Made by a program: the position numbers and the translations under genes. The notes beneath the pieces are model-generated. The model worked only from the letters and a program-made list of their open reading frames with translations. It searched no databases and was not told the origin of the DNA. From positions 1 through 56,321 of the IMG/VR virus record IMGVR_UViG_3300035682_000045: a DNA stretch of 56,321 nucleotides, one strand, 5' to 3'. This DNA is from a virus. Of the stretch, positions 36,601 to 43,576 are shown piece by piece (position 1 is the stretch's first letter; each line of letters starts with the position of its first letter).

Positions 36601-39049
36601 TAACATTATAGTTACTGCAGAAAATGGAACCACTAATACTTATACAATTGCAGCTAGCAGAAATCTTCCAGCACTTAGCATTTCTCTTTCCAATGTTACT
36701 AAAACGCTTACTGGATTTACATTTACTTTAACAAGTACGTATGATTCCAACTATACATGGACAGCATCTGTTCAATCACCTGCCACCATCTCCCCTTCTT
36801 CAGGATCTTCTAGTGGGCAAACCTACACGGTATCTGGAATGACATCTGATGGTGGACCAAAAATGGCCACAATAACTGCCTCACGTCCTGGATATGATAC
36901 AGGATCTGATACAAGGACTGGATCTGTTCTAGCACCATCTGTATCTAATTTTACTATTTCAAATACAACGGCAAACCCAGTTCCTAGTTCAATTACCGTT
37001 GGAAATAGTGCAACAGTAAATGTTGGTACAGTAAATTGGGCAAATGGAACTGGTACAGATAGATCTTGGGTATCATCTGTGACACCTGGATCATCCTTTA
37101 CTGGCTCAGAAGGTACACTGAGCCCTACATCACAAAATTTCACCATTACATCTACTCAGTCAGCAGCAGTTGCAACAGTATTTAATAAAGCATTTGGTAC
37201 AGCAACAATTTCTTGGAATCAGTCTGATGCACAAAGCTATACATTAATATATACCATTAGTGGAGTACCTGGACAACAAACAGTTAATGCAAATAGTACA
37301 GCATCCAGTGTATCCCGTTCTGTTAATGTAGATGGTTTAGCTGTTACCCTTGTATCAATTAAGGTTTTTACTGGACCAAATCAAACTGGAAACTTTAATA
37401 GTATAACATCAAGTTCATCAGTAACACCAGTTGATAAGATTAACTCAGCAACTGGTTCTGGATCTATAACACGTGTATCACCTCCAGGTACTCCAACAAT
37501 AACAATATCAAGTAAAACAACATCTGGATTTAACGTGAGTTGGTCAGCATCTGGTGCAACAACATATAATGTTAATGTATATAACGTAAGCACTGGAGTT
37601 TCAGTTTCTGGATATCCTTTAACAAATACAACCAATACATCTGCAACCATATCAGGATTGACTGCAGACACTAACTATAAGGTTGAGGTTTTTGGAAATA
37701 ATGCAGCTGGGTCTGGATATAATTTTGCAGATGTGACAACACTTTCAGTAACTCCAACTATTAGTGGAATATCTATTAGTAATAATGCTATTTCTCCAGG
37801 TTCTTCTACTAGCATATCTGTTTCTAATACCCCACCATCAAATACTGGATCTGTATCATGGGCAAACGGATCTAATACATCAGCAGCAGGCTTGTTTACA
37901 GTATCTGGAGCAGGTTCTGGTGGTTCATCTCCAACAAACCCATCATCACTGTTAACCGCTGGAACGTTTACGGTAACATCAACTGGAACTGCATCGGTTG
38001 GTATACGTGCAATTAATACAAATAAGGGTGCAAATGTTTCATGGACACAATCTGCAGCACAAAGCTATTCAATTAATATAACTGCATCAGGGCTTTCCAC
38101 CTTCAATGTCACTGGAAACTCAAGTGCAAGCAGTCCAAGCATTCCTGTTATATCTAATGATTCATTATCTAGAACAGTTACAGTAAATAGTGTTACAGTT
38201 TATTCTGGACTAAATCAGACTGGTACACCAGCATCACTTTCTTCTGGATTAAGCATAACAACTGCAAATGGTATTACAGATACCCCAGGTTCTGGCTCTG
38301 TAACTTATAGTCTTCCATCTCCTGGAACACCAAACTTCCTTACTGCATCCACAGGAAGAACAGATGGAGTTGAGCTTTCATTTAGTGGTTCTTCTAATGC
38401 AACTAGTTATGATATTTATTGGAATACTACTTCAGCAGTAAAGCCAGCAACAACTGTTACTCCAGATTTTCCAGGAGTAACTTCACCATACCTAGATTCT
38501 GGAATACCACCTGGAGGAAGTAGACAATATTGGGTTAGAGGAAAAAATTCAACTGGATTTTCTGCATGGTTCCCAACAGGAACAGGTTCTAGTGGAAGAG
38601 TTGGAACAAGAGCTTCAGCTCCTCCTTTCTTCCCTCCTTTCTTCCCTCCTTTCTTCCCATTCTTCCCACCGTTCTTCCCATTCTTCCCACCGTTCTTCCC
38701 ACCGTTCTTCCCACCGTTCTTCCCACCGTTCTTCCCACCGTTCTTTGGTGCTTCAACACCACCATTAACACCAACAGGTCTAACAGCACAACTATCTGGA
38801 TCAAGTACTGTGCTTAACTGGAATGCAGCATCTGGTGCAACAAGCTATGAGCTATGGTATCAACCAAGTTCTGCTCAATATTCTGGAACAACTTTTGACT
38901 ATCCAGCTCCTGGACAACCAGCTATAACAAATACTACATTCTCTGCACCAGTTGGTTACTCACAGTACTGGACAGTTAGAGCAAGAAATTCAGCAGGTGT
39001 AAGTTCATGGTCTACAATGGTACAGTCATCATCAGGTGGTCCAGTATAG
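33626..39049 (+). CDS. 1807-residue adhesin-like tail fibre with beta-domain repeats
   Basis: The N-terminus carries three short KVGxxW-type units (residues ~4-50), likely the anchor to the tail. It then has Ig-like domains and a ~180-residue domain present four times, each with a Trp in V-x-W-x-NG (W393, W575, W1138, W1412) and a later WxQSxxxS motif. An FN3-like domain (~745-835, TPTNLQRNLDGASKTFTWTAP) and a cadherin-like beta domain (~915-1010) lie between copies 2 and 3. Residues 1666-1707 are an uninterrupted run of PPFF/PFF units before a final FN3-like tip domain. Composition is Ser/Thr/Gly-rich. There is no clear ribosome site; a weak -10-like TGGTATATA lies at 33597. The inferred role is receptor or surface binding. 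Confidence 0.75.
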   Translation: MPGKLKVGGSWRDITYIKLKVGSIWTNVGEAYLKVGGDWSKFFGASGPQISQKPVITASSTTFPAIVTGRNYHWDSGNVFTYVFQYSLTAPTSTTAWIDIGEYQSITNPAVGSSVTKTYDLADLEVDVEDDIWVRFTVLAVNTVNSTQTIESSDPVQVSNNLPVGTPVSAVIVRDSEDGYVYSVSNPGIWTKTPILSYRYQWQQNTSGTTWADITGATSISRNMLSFVGKNVRVRVWATNSSGESFRPIVSNSMMVTYAPPEISSFTVTPRAGGATISYSASTDDPDYSISVLLERLSGGTYSDYFFIPIPLTSLTATDIEFTTDVLASGTYRFTLVVITNDLIETTSQVSGVVVPALSASSLTVTDTTPTTDYTPSGLTVTNPSNNLGLVEWTNGANADLATLVLSGAATGTTIFDPIESSKTFSVTVSGTVTASLTNTIKGEATIAWSQSGARSFKLKYEVGGNPVTYNVADTTSTSPSLNIMSNGLQVKAVSVEVFPLTNYQGTSTLFTPSVAPTATPTNKVSTPAITASGTVEFLNPSASSLAIANTTPNATPTVTSVRNSATTNVGTVDWENGTGATSGWLEKMTAAGIVTGQPIADPGSLSTTGSFNILITGNATAVVKNRSNAQVTISWYQSSVKSYRLRYTVAGTSYTRNANTVDENGAAITGTTSFIIPIDVNNKAVVVTELVVYSGLNQNGIPSAAVLPGSASVTATNITNEATGSGAVTYAAPATAPGTPTNLQRNLDGASKTFTWTAPSDGGSPITNYEFNINNTGWFARSPASSATSYSLTAVTGNIGNTFQVRAVNAVGSSATPASSGTYYVPSVGALTTSSITKTSAIITWTSGTAAQAAWSLSLPGASGSPFTANNSNTSFGVTGLVAGTSYTPTLTLTSSSGDTNSRTGTEFTTVGLSGIKTLSNLTVSSGTLSPSFLSGTNSYTVSGLSNATSSITVTPTVTDSTSTVTVNGVSVASGSASGAISLTAGSTTNINIIVTAENGTTNTYTIAASRNLPALSISLSNVTKTLTGFTFTLTSTYDSNYTWTASVQSPATISPSSGSSSGQTYTVSGMTSDGGPKMATITASRPGYDTGSDTRTGSVLAPSVSNFTISNTTANPVPSSITVGNSATVNVGTVNWANGTGTDRSWVSSVTPGSSFTGSEGTLSPTSQNFTITSTQSAAVATVFNKAFGTATISWNQSDAQSYTLIYTISGVPGQQTVNANSTASSVSRSVNVDGLAVTLVSIKVFTGPNQTGNFNSITSSSSVTPVDKINSATGSGSITRVSPPGTPTITISSKTTSGFNVSWSASGATTYNVNVYNVSTGVSVSGYPLTNTTNTSATISGLTADTNYKVEVFGNNAAGSGYNFADVTTLSVTPTISGISISNNAISPGSSTSISVSNTPPSNTGSVSWANGSNTSAAGLFTVSGAGSGGSSPTNPSSLLTAGTFTVTSTGTASVGIRAINTNKGANVSWTQSAAQSYSINITASGLSTFNVTGNSSASSPSIPVISNDSLSRTVTVNSVTVYSGLNQTGTPASLSSGLSITTANGITDTPGSGSVTYSLPSPGTPNFLTASTGRTDGVELSFSGSSNATSYDIYWNTTSAVKPATTVTPDFPGVTSPYLDSGIPPGGSRQYWVRGKNSTGFSAWFPTGTGSSGRVGTRASAPPFFPPFFPPFFPFFPPFFPFFPPFFPPFFPPFFPPFFPPFFGASTPPLTPTGLTAQLSGSSTVLNWNAASGATSYELWYQPSSAQYSGTTFDYPAPGQPAITNTTFSAPVGYSQYWTVRARNSAGVSSWSTMVQSSSGGPV
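38621..38746 (+). repeat. (P)PFF-encoding tandem repeat
   Basis: 126 bases encode eleven units, nine PPFF and two PFF. At DNA level the first three units use CCT CCT TTC TTC and the later ones CCA CCG TTC TTC (12-bp period), so it grew in at least two rounds. It is in frame within the adhesin at 33626. Confidence 0.95.
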
Positions 39050-39070
39050 TATGTTAACAAACAATCAGTA

Positions 39071-39079
39071 TGATATAAT
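39071..39079 (+). promoter_or_regulatory. Extended -10 promoter for small-protein / replication module
   Basis: TGATATAAT, 17 bases before ATG 39097, with AAAGGAGG (39083-39090) between. It is the only clear promoter before the DnaB-like gene, so it may serve the whole early block. Confidence 0.72.
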
Positions 39080-39096
39080 AATAAAGGAGGAATAAA

Positions 39097-39309
39097 ATGA
39101 GCGCACTTTTAACTTATGAAGAAAAATCTGGGATTATTAATCAACACATTAAAAATCTTGATTATTCTATTTTTAATATTGAAATGTCTTTAGTTGAAGA
39201 AAAAGCAATTAAAACATCAGAGACTTCAGATTCTTTAGAATCTCAACTGGCAGATTTAAACTTAAAACGAGATGCCCTGCTTGCAGAGCTGGCAAAACTT
39301 TCAAAATAA
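39097..39309 (+). CDS. Small coiled-coil protein
   Basis: 70 residues, charged, with leucine periodicity in the second half (LESQLADLNLKRDALLAELAKL) that predicts a coiled coil. It has a near-perfect Shine-Dalgarno and promoter, so expression is probably high. It is first in a run of small genes between the tail and replication modules. No family is recognised. Confidence 0.65.
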   Translation: MSALLTYEEKSGIINQHIKNLDYSIFNIEMSLVEEKAIKTSETSDSLESQLADLNLKRDALLAELAKLSK

Positions 39310-39325
39310 AATAAAGGGGTAAGGT

Positions 39326-39511
39326 ATGGATAATAAAGCAGAGCTAGTTATAATGGCATTGCAACAACGCATAGGTGAGCTTGTTTCAAACTATGAAACA
39401 CAGGTTGCAATTCTTAGGGCTGAAATTACTCAAGCTGCTCAAGAAAAAGAAGCAAAGCAAAAAGCTATGGAAGAATACTCTAATAGTATTGAAGAAAAAA
39501 TTTCTAACTAA
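39326..39511 (+). CDS. Small coiled-coil protein
   Basis: 61 residues, almost entirely helical (MALQQRIGELVSNYETQVAILRAEI), with heptad-like leucines and many Glu/Lys/Gln. Preceded by AAGGGGTAAGG. Similar in style to the gene before it, but no clear sequence match between the two. Function unknown. Confidence 0.6.
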   Translation: MDNKAELVIMALQQRIGELVSNYETQVAILRAEITQAAQEKEAKQKAMEEYSNSIEEKISN

Positions 39512-39519
39512 GGGGCATT

Positions 39520-39711
39520 ATGCTAAAATGCAATAGGTGCACTGGTCGTGTATTTGTAGATAGGCAGTACACTACTGCTGAACATATAGAGACAGCCTGC
39601 ATAACATGTGGAAATAGAAAGTTCTATCATCCACCTTCTGCAACAAAAGAGGGAAAATGGATACTTCAAAAGGAAAAATCCAGAGCCAAGCATACAATAA
39701 CGAACCTATAA
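39520..39711 (+). CDS. Small zinc-ribbon protein
   Basis: 63 residues with CNRC near the N-terminus (C4, C7) and CITC (C27, C30), a four-cysteine zinc ribbon. AAGGGG precedes the ATG by a few bases. The last 55 bases overlap the next gene in another frame. Small zinc ribbons like this often regulate transcription or bind DNA; here that is only a guess. Confidence 0.6.
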   Translation: MLKCNRCTGRVFVDRQYTTAEHIETACITCGNRKFYHPPSATKEGKWILQKEKSRAKHTITNL

Positions 39712-40199
39712 TAAAAGGTAAGGTTAAGGTATGGTTTATCAATGGAGACCTAGTGAAGGTTTACCACAGCTCTCGTTCTACTGGCATGGTAACGTTTTAT
39801 AATATAACTAAAGATCGTTTAGAGACATGTCTGCTTTCTGATTTTAAAAAGGGTCGTGAAAGAGCATACAGTGTAGCAGAGACTGCTAAGCTTGTCAATA
39901 GACATAGAAAATATATTCCAAGTTTAATTAAACGAGGAGTGATTCCACCACCAATTGGTGCATCACTAAATGGAGAAAGATCTTTTAAAGTAAGAGCTTA
40001 CTACTCTGAATCTCACGTTAGGGAGATACGTGCTATACTTGCAAGTATACATATTGGACAACCAAGAAAAGACAAATTAATAACGAATAACATGACTCCT
40101 ACAAGCCAAGAGTTGACACGGCGAATGGGAGACGGTATACTTACATATACGAGAACAGAAGATGGACGATTTATTCCAGTGTGGAATGAGTCTATATAA
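39657..40199 (+). CDS. Helix-turn-helix DNA-binding protein
   Basis: 180 residues. Residues ~71-100 (AYSVAETAKLVNRHRKYIPSLIKRGVIPPP) form a MerR/excisionase-type winged helix-turn-helix, followed by a wing and helix with SESHVREIRAILASI. The N-terminal ~60 residues are beta-rich (VKVWFINGDLVKVYHSS, TGMVTFYNITKD). The start at 39657 is supported by GAGGGA 6-10 bases upstream despite the 55-base overlap. A phage transcription regulator at the head of the replication module is plausible. Confidence 0.65.
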   Translation: MDTSKGKIQSQAYNNEPIIKGKVKVWFINGDLVKVYHSSRSTGMVTFYNITKDRLETCLLSDFKKGRERAYSVAETAKLVNRHRKYIPSLIKRGVIPPPIGASLNGERSFKVRAYYSESHVREIRAILASIHIGQPRKDKLITNNMTPTSQELTRRMGDGILTYTRTEDGRFIPVWNESI

Positions 40200-40218
40200 T
40201 TTAGAAATGGGTGGGGTA

Positions 40219-40446
40219 ATGGAAAATAGCAATTACGTAGTAACAAACGAACCAACAAAGATAAATGTAACACTAGGATACACACTTAATTTAGGAAACT
40301 TTCAATCACTAAGACTTGATCTGGGAGTTGTAGATAGCAAGCGTGATGGTGAGACTACAAATGAAGCTTTTGAGCGTGTATATAAGTTTGTAGAAGATAA
40401 GCTAACTGATAAAATTAACGAAGCAAAGTCTGAAATCAACGAGTAA
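40219..40446 (+). CDS. Hypothetical small protein
   Basis: 75 residues from ATG 40219, preceded by GGGTGGGG; upstream in-frame starts (from 40162) would overlap the previous gene. It has a strand-rich N-terminal half (INVTLGYTLNLGNFQSLRLDLGVVDS) and a helical C-terminus (EAFERVYKFVEDKLTDKINEAKSEI). Conserved-looking but unrecognised. It overlaps the next gene in TAATG. Confidence 0.6.
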   Translation: MENSNYVVTNEPTKINVTLGYTLNLGNFQSLRLDLGVVDSKRDGETTNEAFERVYKFVEDKLTDKINEAKSEINE

Positions 40447-40754
40447 TGGCTGAACGCAAAGACCGAATGGCTTTGCTTAGTAGATACTCAAAATTGCATA
40501 CAGCAAGATATGAGCAAAAGCCATCTCTAAATTTAAATGTTGAACAGTGGGCAGCTGACGGCCTTGTTGAATCATACGGAATGTCTCAGTGCTATGACTT
40601 ATTAGACTATTACTTTTCTGTTGCACAAGATCCAACTTGGAACTACTTTGCTTATAATGCAGAAAAAATTCTTAATGGTAAACTAGATGTAGAGCAAGAT
40701 ATAAAAGATAGACAAGAGCGTAGGGCTAAAGCAAAGGAGTGGCTAAGTGAATAA
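40446..40754 (+). CDS. Hypothetical protein beside DnaB (possible helicase loader)
   Basis: 102 residues, helical and basic, with LLDYYFSVAQDPTWNYFAYNAEKIL as its most distinctive part. It ends 8 bases inside the helicase gene. Phages often encode a helicase loader directly upstream of a DnaB-like helicase, and the size fits, but no AAA+ motif is present. The loader role is inference from position only. Confidence 0.55.
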   Translation: MAERKDRMALLSRYSKLHTARYEQKPSLNLNVEQWAADGLVESYGMSQCYDLLDYYFSVAQDPTWNYFAYNAEKILNGKLDVEQDIKDRQERRAKAKEWLSE

Positions 40755-41970
40755 TACAGAAGCTAAAGTAATTTCAGCTGTATTGCAGGATAAGCAACTC
40801 CATGTATTATTACAGGCAAACGTAGAAACATTCCTTAGAACACATAATGATGTATGGAACTTTATTCGTCTTTATGCTGAGAACAATGGAACAGTGCCTC
40901 CAGCATCTTTGGTCGTAGAAAAGTTTAGAGACTTTGAGATTATTAAAGAAGTTGGAGCAACCAAGCACCACCTAGAAGAATTACAAACAGAATATTTAAA
41001 CGATACATTAAAAGATATTTTAAGATCAGCAGCAACTGAAGTACAAGGTGGTCAGGGATCAATAGCACTTGAAGAACTTATCACCAAGACATCTACTCTA
41101 AAAAAGAATACATCTTCTATTCGTGATATTGATGCTACAGATATTGATTCTGCGATTGCTTACTTTGAAAATGTAAAAGAGCAAATGGCTTTAGGTCATC
41201 GTGGTATAAAGACAGGCTTGCCAGGTTTTGATAACTACCTACCTTCTGGAATTATGCCAGGGCAGCTGGGAGTCTTTCTAGCCTATCCAGGTATAGGAAA
41301 GTCTTGGATGGCTCTATACTTTGCTGTACAGGCCTGGAAACAGGGTAAGACACCCCTTATTATCTCCCTTGAGATGAGCGAGACAGAGGTTCGTAATCGT
41401 GTCTTTACAATTATGGGTGAGGGTCTATGGTCACATAGAAAGCTTTCTAATGGTGAAGTAGAACTTGATATGATGAAGAAGTGGCATACAGATAGAATTG
41501 ATGGTCGCCCACCATTTCACATTATCTCAAATGACTCTGGTGGAGAAGTAACACCTTCTGTGATTCGTGGAAAGCTAGATCAGTACAAGCCTGACTTTGT
41601 TGTAGTTGATTACCTACAGCTTATGTCTCCAAACCAAAAGGCTGATAACGAAACGGTAAAAATGAAAAACCTTTCCCGTGAACTAAAGCTTATGGCTATT
41701 AGTGAAGAAGTGCCTATCATTGCTATCTCATCTGCAACACCTGATGATGTAAAGGATATGTCTACTGTTCCTACCCTTGCACAAACTGCATGGTCAAGAC
41801 AGATTGCATATGATGCTGACTGGGTTTTAGCGCTAGGTCGTGGACTCAATAGTGACATTATTGAATGTGCCTTTAGAAAGAACCGTAATGGTTTTATGGG
41901 AGACTTTTTAGTACAAGCAGACTTTGACAAGGGATATTACAGATACAAGGACTTTGAAGATGGCAAGTAA
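40747..41970 (+). CDS. dnaB: DnaB-like replicative DNA helicase
   Basis: 407 residues, starting at GTG. The N-terminal helical domain is short (1-125). The RecA-fold motor begins near 150 (HRGIKTGLPGFDNYLPSGIMPGQL), with Walker A AYPGIGKS at 179-186, the DnaB motif LIISLEMS (~204-211), Walker B VVVDYLQLM at 285-293 and a later motif AISSATPDDV. It unwinds the phage replication fork as a hexamer and should pair with the primase encoded next. Its stop overlaps the primase start. Confidence 0.92.
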   Translation: MNNTEAKVISAVLQDKQLHVLLQANVETFLRTHNDVWNFIRLYAENNGTVPPASLVVEKFRDFEIIKEVGATKHHLEELQTEYLNDTLKDILRSAATEVQGGQGSIALEELITKTSTLKKNTSSIRDIDATDIDSAIAYFENVKEQMALGHRGIKTGLPGFDNYLPSGIMPGQLGVFLAYPGIGKSWMALYFAVQAWKQGKTPLIISLEMSETEVRNRVFTIMGEGLWSHRKLSNGEVELDMMKKWHTDRIDGRPPFHIISNDSGGEVTPSVIRGKLDQYKPDFVVVDYLQLMSPNQKADNETVKMKNLSRELKLMAISEEVPIIAISSATPDDVKDMSTVPTLAQTAWSRQIAYDADWVLALGRGLNSDIIECAFRKNRNGFMGDFLVQADFDKGYYRYKDFEDGK

Positions 41971-42886
41971 AGAGATATATACAGAAGAACAAATTCGTCG
42001 TATTCTTAATGGAGCAGGTTTGGACATTGAGGCTGAGTTTGGAAACGACTTTATAATTTATTGCCCATACCACAATAACACCAGAACTCCTGCTGGAGAA
42101 GTAGCAAAAGATAGTGGCTTATTCTTTTGTTTTGGTTGCCAAACAACAAAAAACCTTGTTGAGCTTATTATGTTTACTTCAAATAGATCTTATTTTGAAA
42201 CGGTACGCTATATTAAGGGAAAAGAGCAGCAGTCTGATATACAAACCATAGTAGATAAAGCACTCTATGCACCACCAGATTTTGTACAGTATGATGAGTT
42301 ACTTATTAAAAGATTAAATAAGCAGGCACTTGATAGCCCAACAGCGATGAATTATTTTCATGGTCGTAGAATTACTAAAGAGTCTGTGGTAAAGTTTGAC
42401 CTTGGCTATTCAGAAAAACAAGGATCAGTAACCATACCCATCCACTCACCTGACGGAATGTGTATTGGGTTTGTTGCTAGAACAATTGAAGGTAAAGAAT
42501 TTAAAAATACTCCAGGGCTTCCCAAGAGCAAGGTTTTATTTAACTTACACAAAGTCAAGAGCTCTAGTATAGTATATGTAGTGGAGTCATCTTTTGATGC
42601 TATACGCTTAGATCAAGTTGGTTTTCCAGCAGTTGCAACGCTGGGTGCTAATGTGTCTGTATCACAAATCAGACTATTAGAAAAGTACTTCAATAATGTA
42701 GTACTAGTTGCAGACAATGACGAGGCTGGTACAATTATGAAAGACAAACTAATTGAAAAATTAGGAAGTCTTGTAACTGTAATTAAGCTAGACACAAAAT
42801 ACAAAGACATAGGAGACATGGATGATGATGAGATTAGAAAACTAGAGTTCCAGTTTGACAATTCAATCATTTCTATGCTAAAATAA
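41960..42886 (+). CDS. dnaG: DnaG-type primase
   Basis: 308 residues from ATG 41960, which overlaps the helicase stop. It makes RNA primers for replication. The CHC2 zinc finger is C35, H38, C57, C60 (CPYHNN ... FFCFGC). The Toprim domain has catalytic E209 in VYVVESSFDAI and D252/D254 in VADNDEAG, and ATLGANVS lies between. The protein is short and lacks the C-terminal helicase-binding domain of bacterial DnaG, which is common in phage primases. Confidence 0.93.
   Translation: MASKEIYTEEQIRRILNGAGLDIEAEFGNDFIIYCPYHNNTRTPAGEVAKDSGLFFCFGCQTTKNLVELIMFTSNRSYFETVRYIKGKEQQSDIQTIVDKALYAPPDFVQYDELLIKRLNKQALDSPTAMNYFHGRRITKESVVKFDLGYSEKQGSVTIPIHSPDGMCIGFVARTIEGKEFKNTPGLPKSKVLFNLHKVKSSSIVYVVESSFDAIRLDQVGFPAVATLGANVSVSQIRLLEKYFNNVVLVADNDEAGTIMKDKLIEKLGSLVTVIKLDTKYKDIGDMDDDEIRKLEFQFDNSIISMLK
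42855..42884 (+). promoter_or_regulatory. Strong promoter for the putative SSB gene
   Basis: A consensus -35 TTGACA (42855-42860), an 18-base spacer, then TGC-TAAAAT (-10 at 42879-42884). It overlaps the 3' end of the primase gene. The start codon is 32 bases downstream with AAGGAGA. Confidence 0.75.
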
Positions 42887-42916
42887 AAACAATAAACAAA
42901 CAAGGAGAAATAAAAA

Positions 42917-43573
42917 ATGGCAATTGTAAAAGGATTAAAAAACATTAACGCATTAGTAGACAAGCCAAAGTTTGAAGGCACAGGTGCAAAGGTTCGTTGG
43001 TTCAAGATCGCTGATGGTCAAGCAGTAAAGATTCGTTTTATTGAAGAGCTTGATGAAGATTCAGCTAACTATAATGAGGCTCGTGGCCTTGCATTGGTTG
43101 TTTCAGAGCACACAAATCCAAAGGACTACAAGCGTAAGGCTGTAGACACGATGGAATCAGAAGGTCGTGACTGGGCAGAAGAAATGCACCGTAAGGACAT
43201 GAAGGCAGGATGGCGTGCACGTCTTCGCTTTTACTGCAACGTTCTTGTAGATGATGGCATTGAGGCACCATATGTTGCAATTTGGAACATGGGTGTTAGC
43301 AAGCAGTCTGCATTTAATACTATTCGTGAGTATGCACTAGAAACAGGAAGCATCTCAAATCTTACTTGGAAGGTAAAGCGCAACGGTCAGGGAACTGAGA
43401 CAAGCTATACATTGATTCCAAGCTCTCCAGATTCTGCACCATTTGATTGGTCAGGAGTTGAACCTTATCCTTTGGAGAAGGCTCTCAACAAGGTTCCATA
43501 TGCGGAACAAGAAGCCTTTTATCTAGGCTTTGATACTCCTTCATCTTCATCATCAGCAAACATTGACTGGTAA
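42917..43573 (+). CDS. Putative single-stranded DNA-binding protein
   Basis: 218 residues. Assigned from position between primase and polymerase, the strong dedicated promoter, and the C-terminal tail SSSSSANIDW, which ends with an acidic-aromatic tip like that of SSBs. The core has KVRWFKIADGQAVKIRFIEELDE and ARLRFYCNVLVDDGIEAPYVAIWNMG, a beta-rich pattern suitable for an OB fold, and resembles phage gp32/SSB-like proteins. It would coat single strands during replication and recruit polymerase and RecA. Not a bacterial-type SSB by sequence. Confidence 0.7.
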   Translation: MAIVKGLKNINALVDKPKFEGTGAKVRWFKIADGQAVKIRFIEELDEDSANYNEARGLALVVSEHTNPKDYKRKAVDTMESEGRDWAEEMHRKDMKAGWRARLRFYCNVLVDDGIEAPYVAIWNMGVSKQSAFNTIREYALETGSISNLTWKVKRNGQGTETSYTLIPSSPDSAPFDWSGVEPYPLEKALNKVPYAEQEAFYLGFDTPSSSSSANIDW

Positions 43574-43576
43574 TAG

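Noticed and set aside
39521-39529. TGCTAAAAT as a promoter
   Set aside because: It lies inside the first codons of the zinc-ribbon gene, with no start suitably placed downstream.
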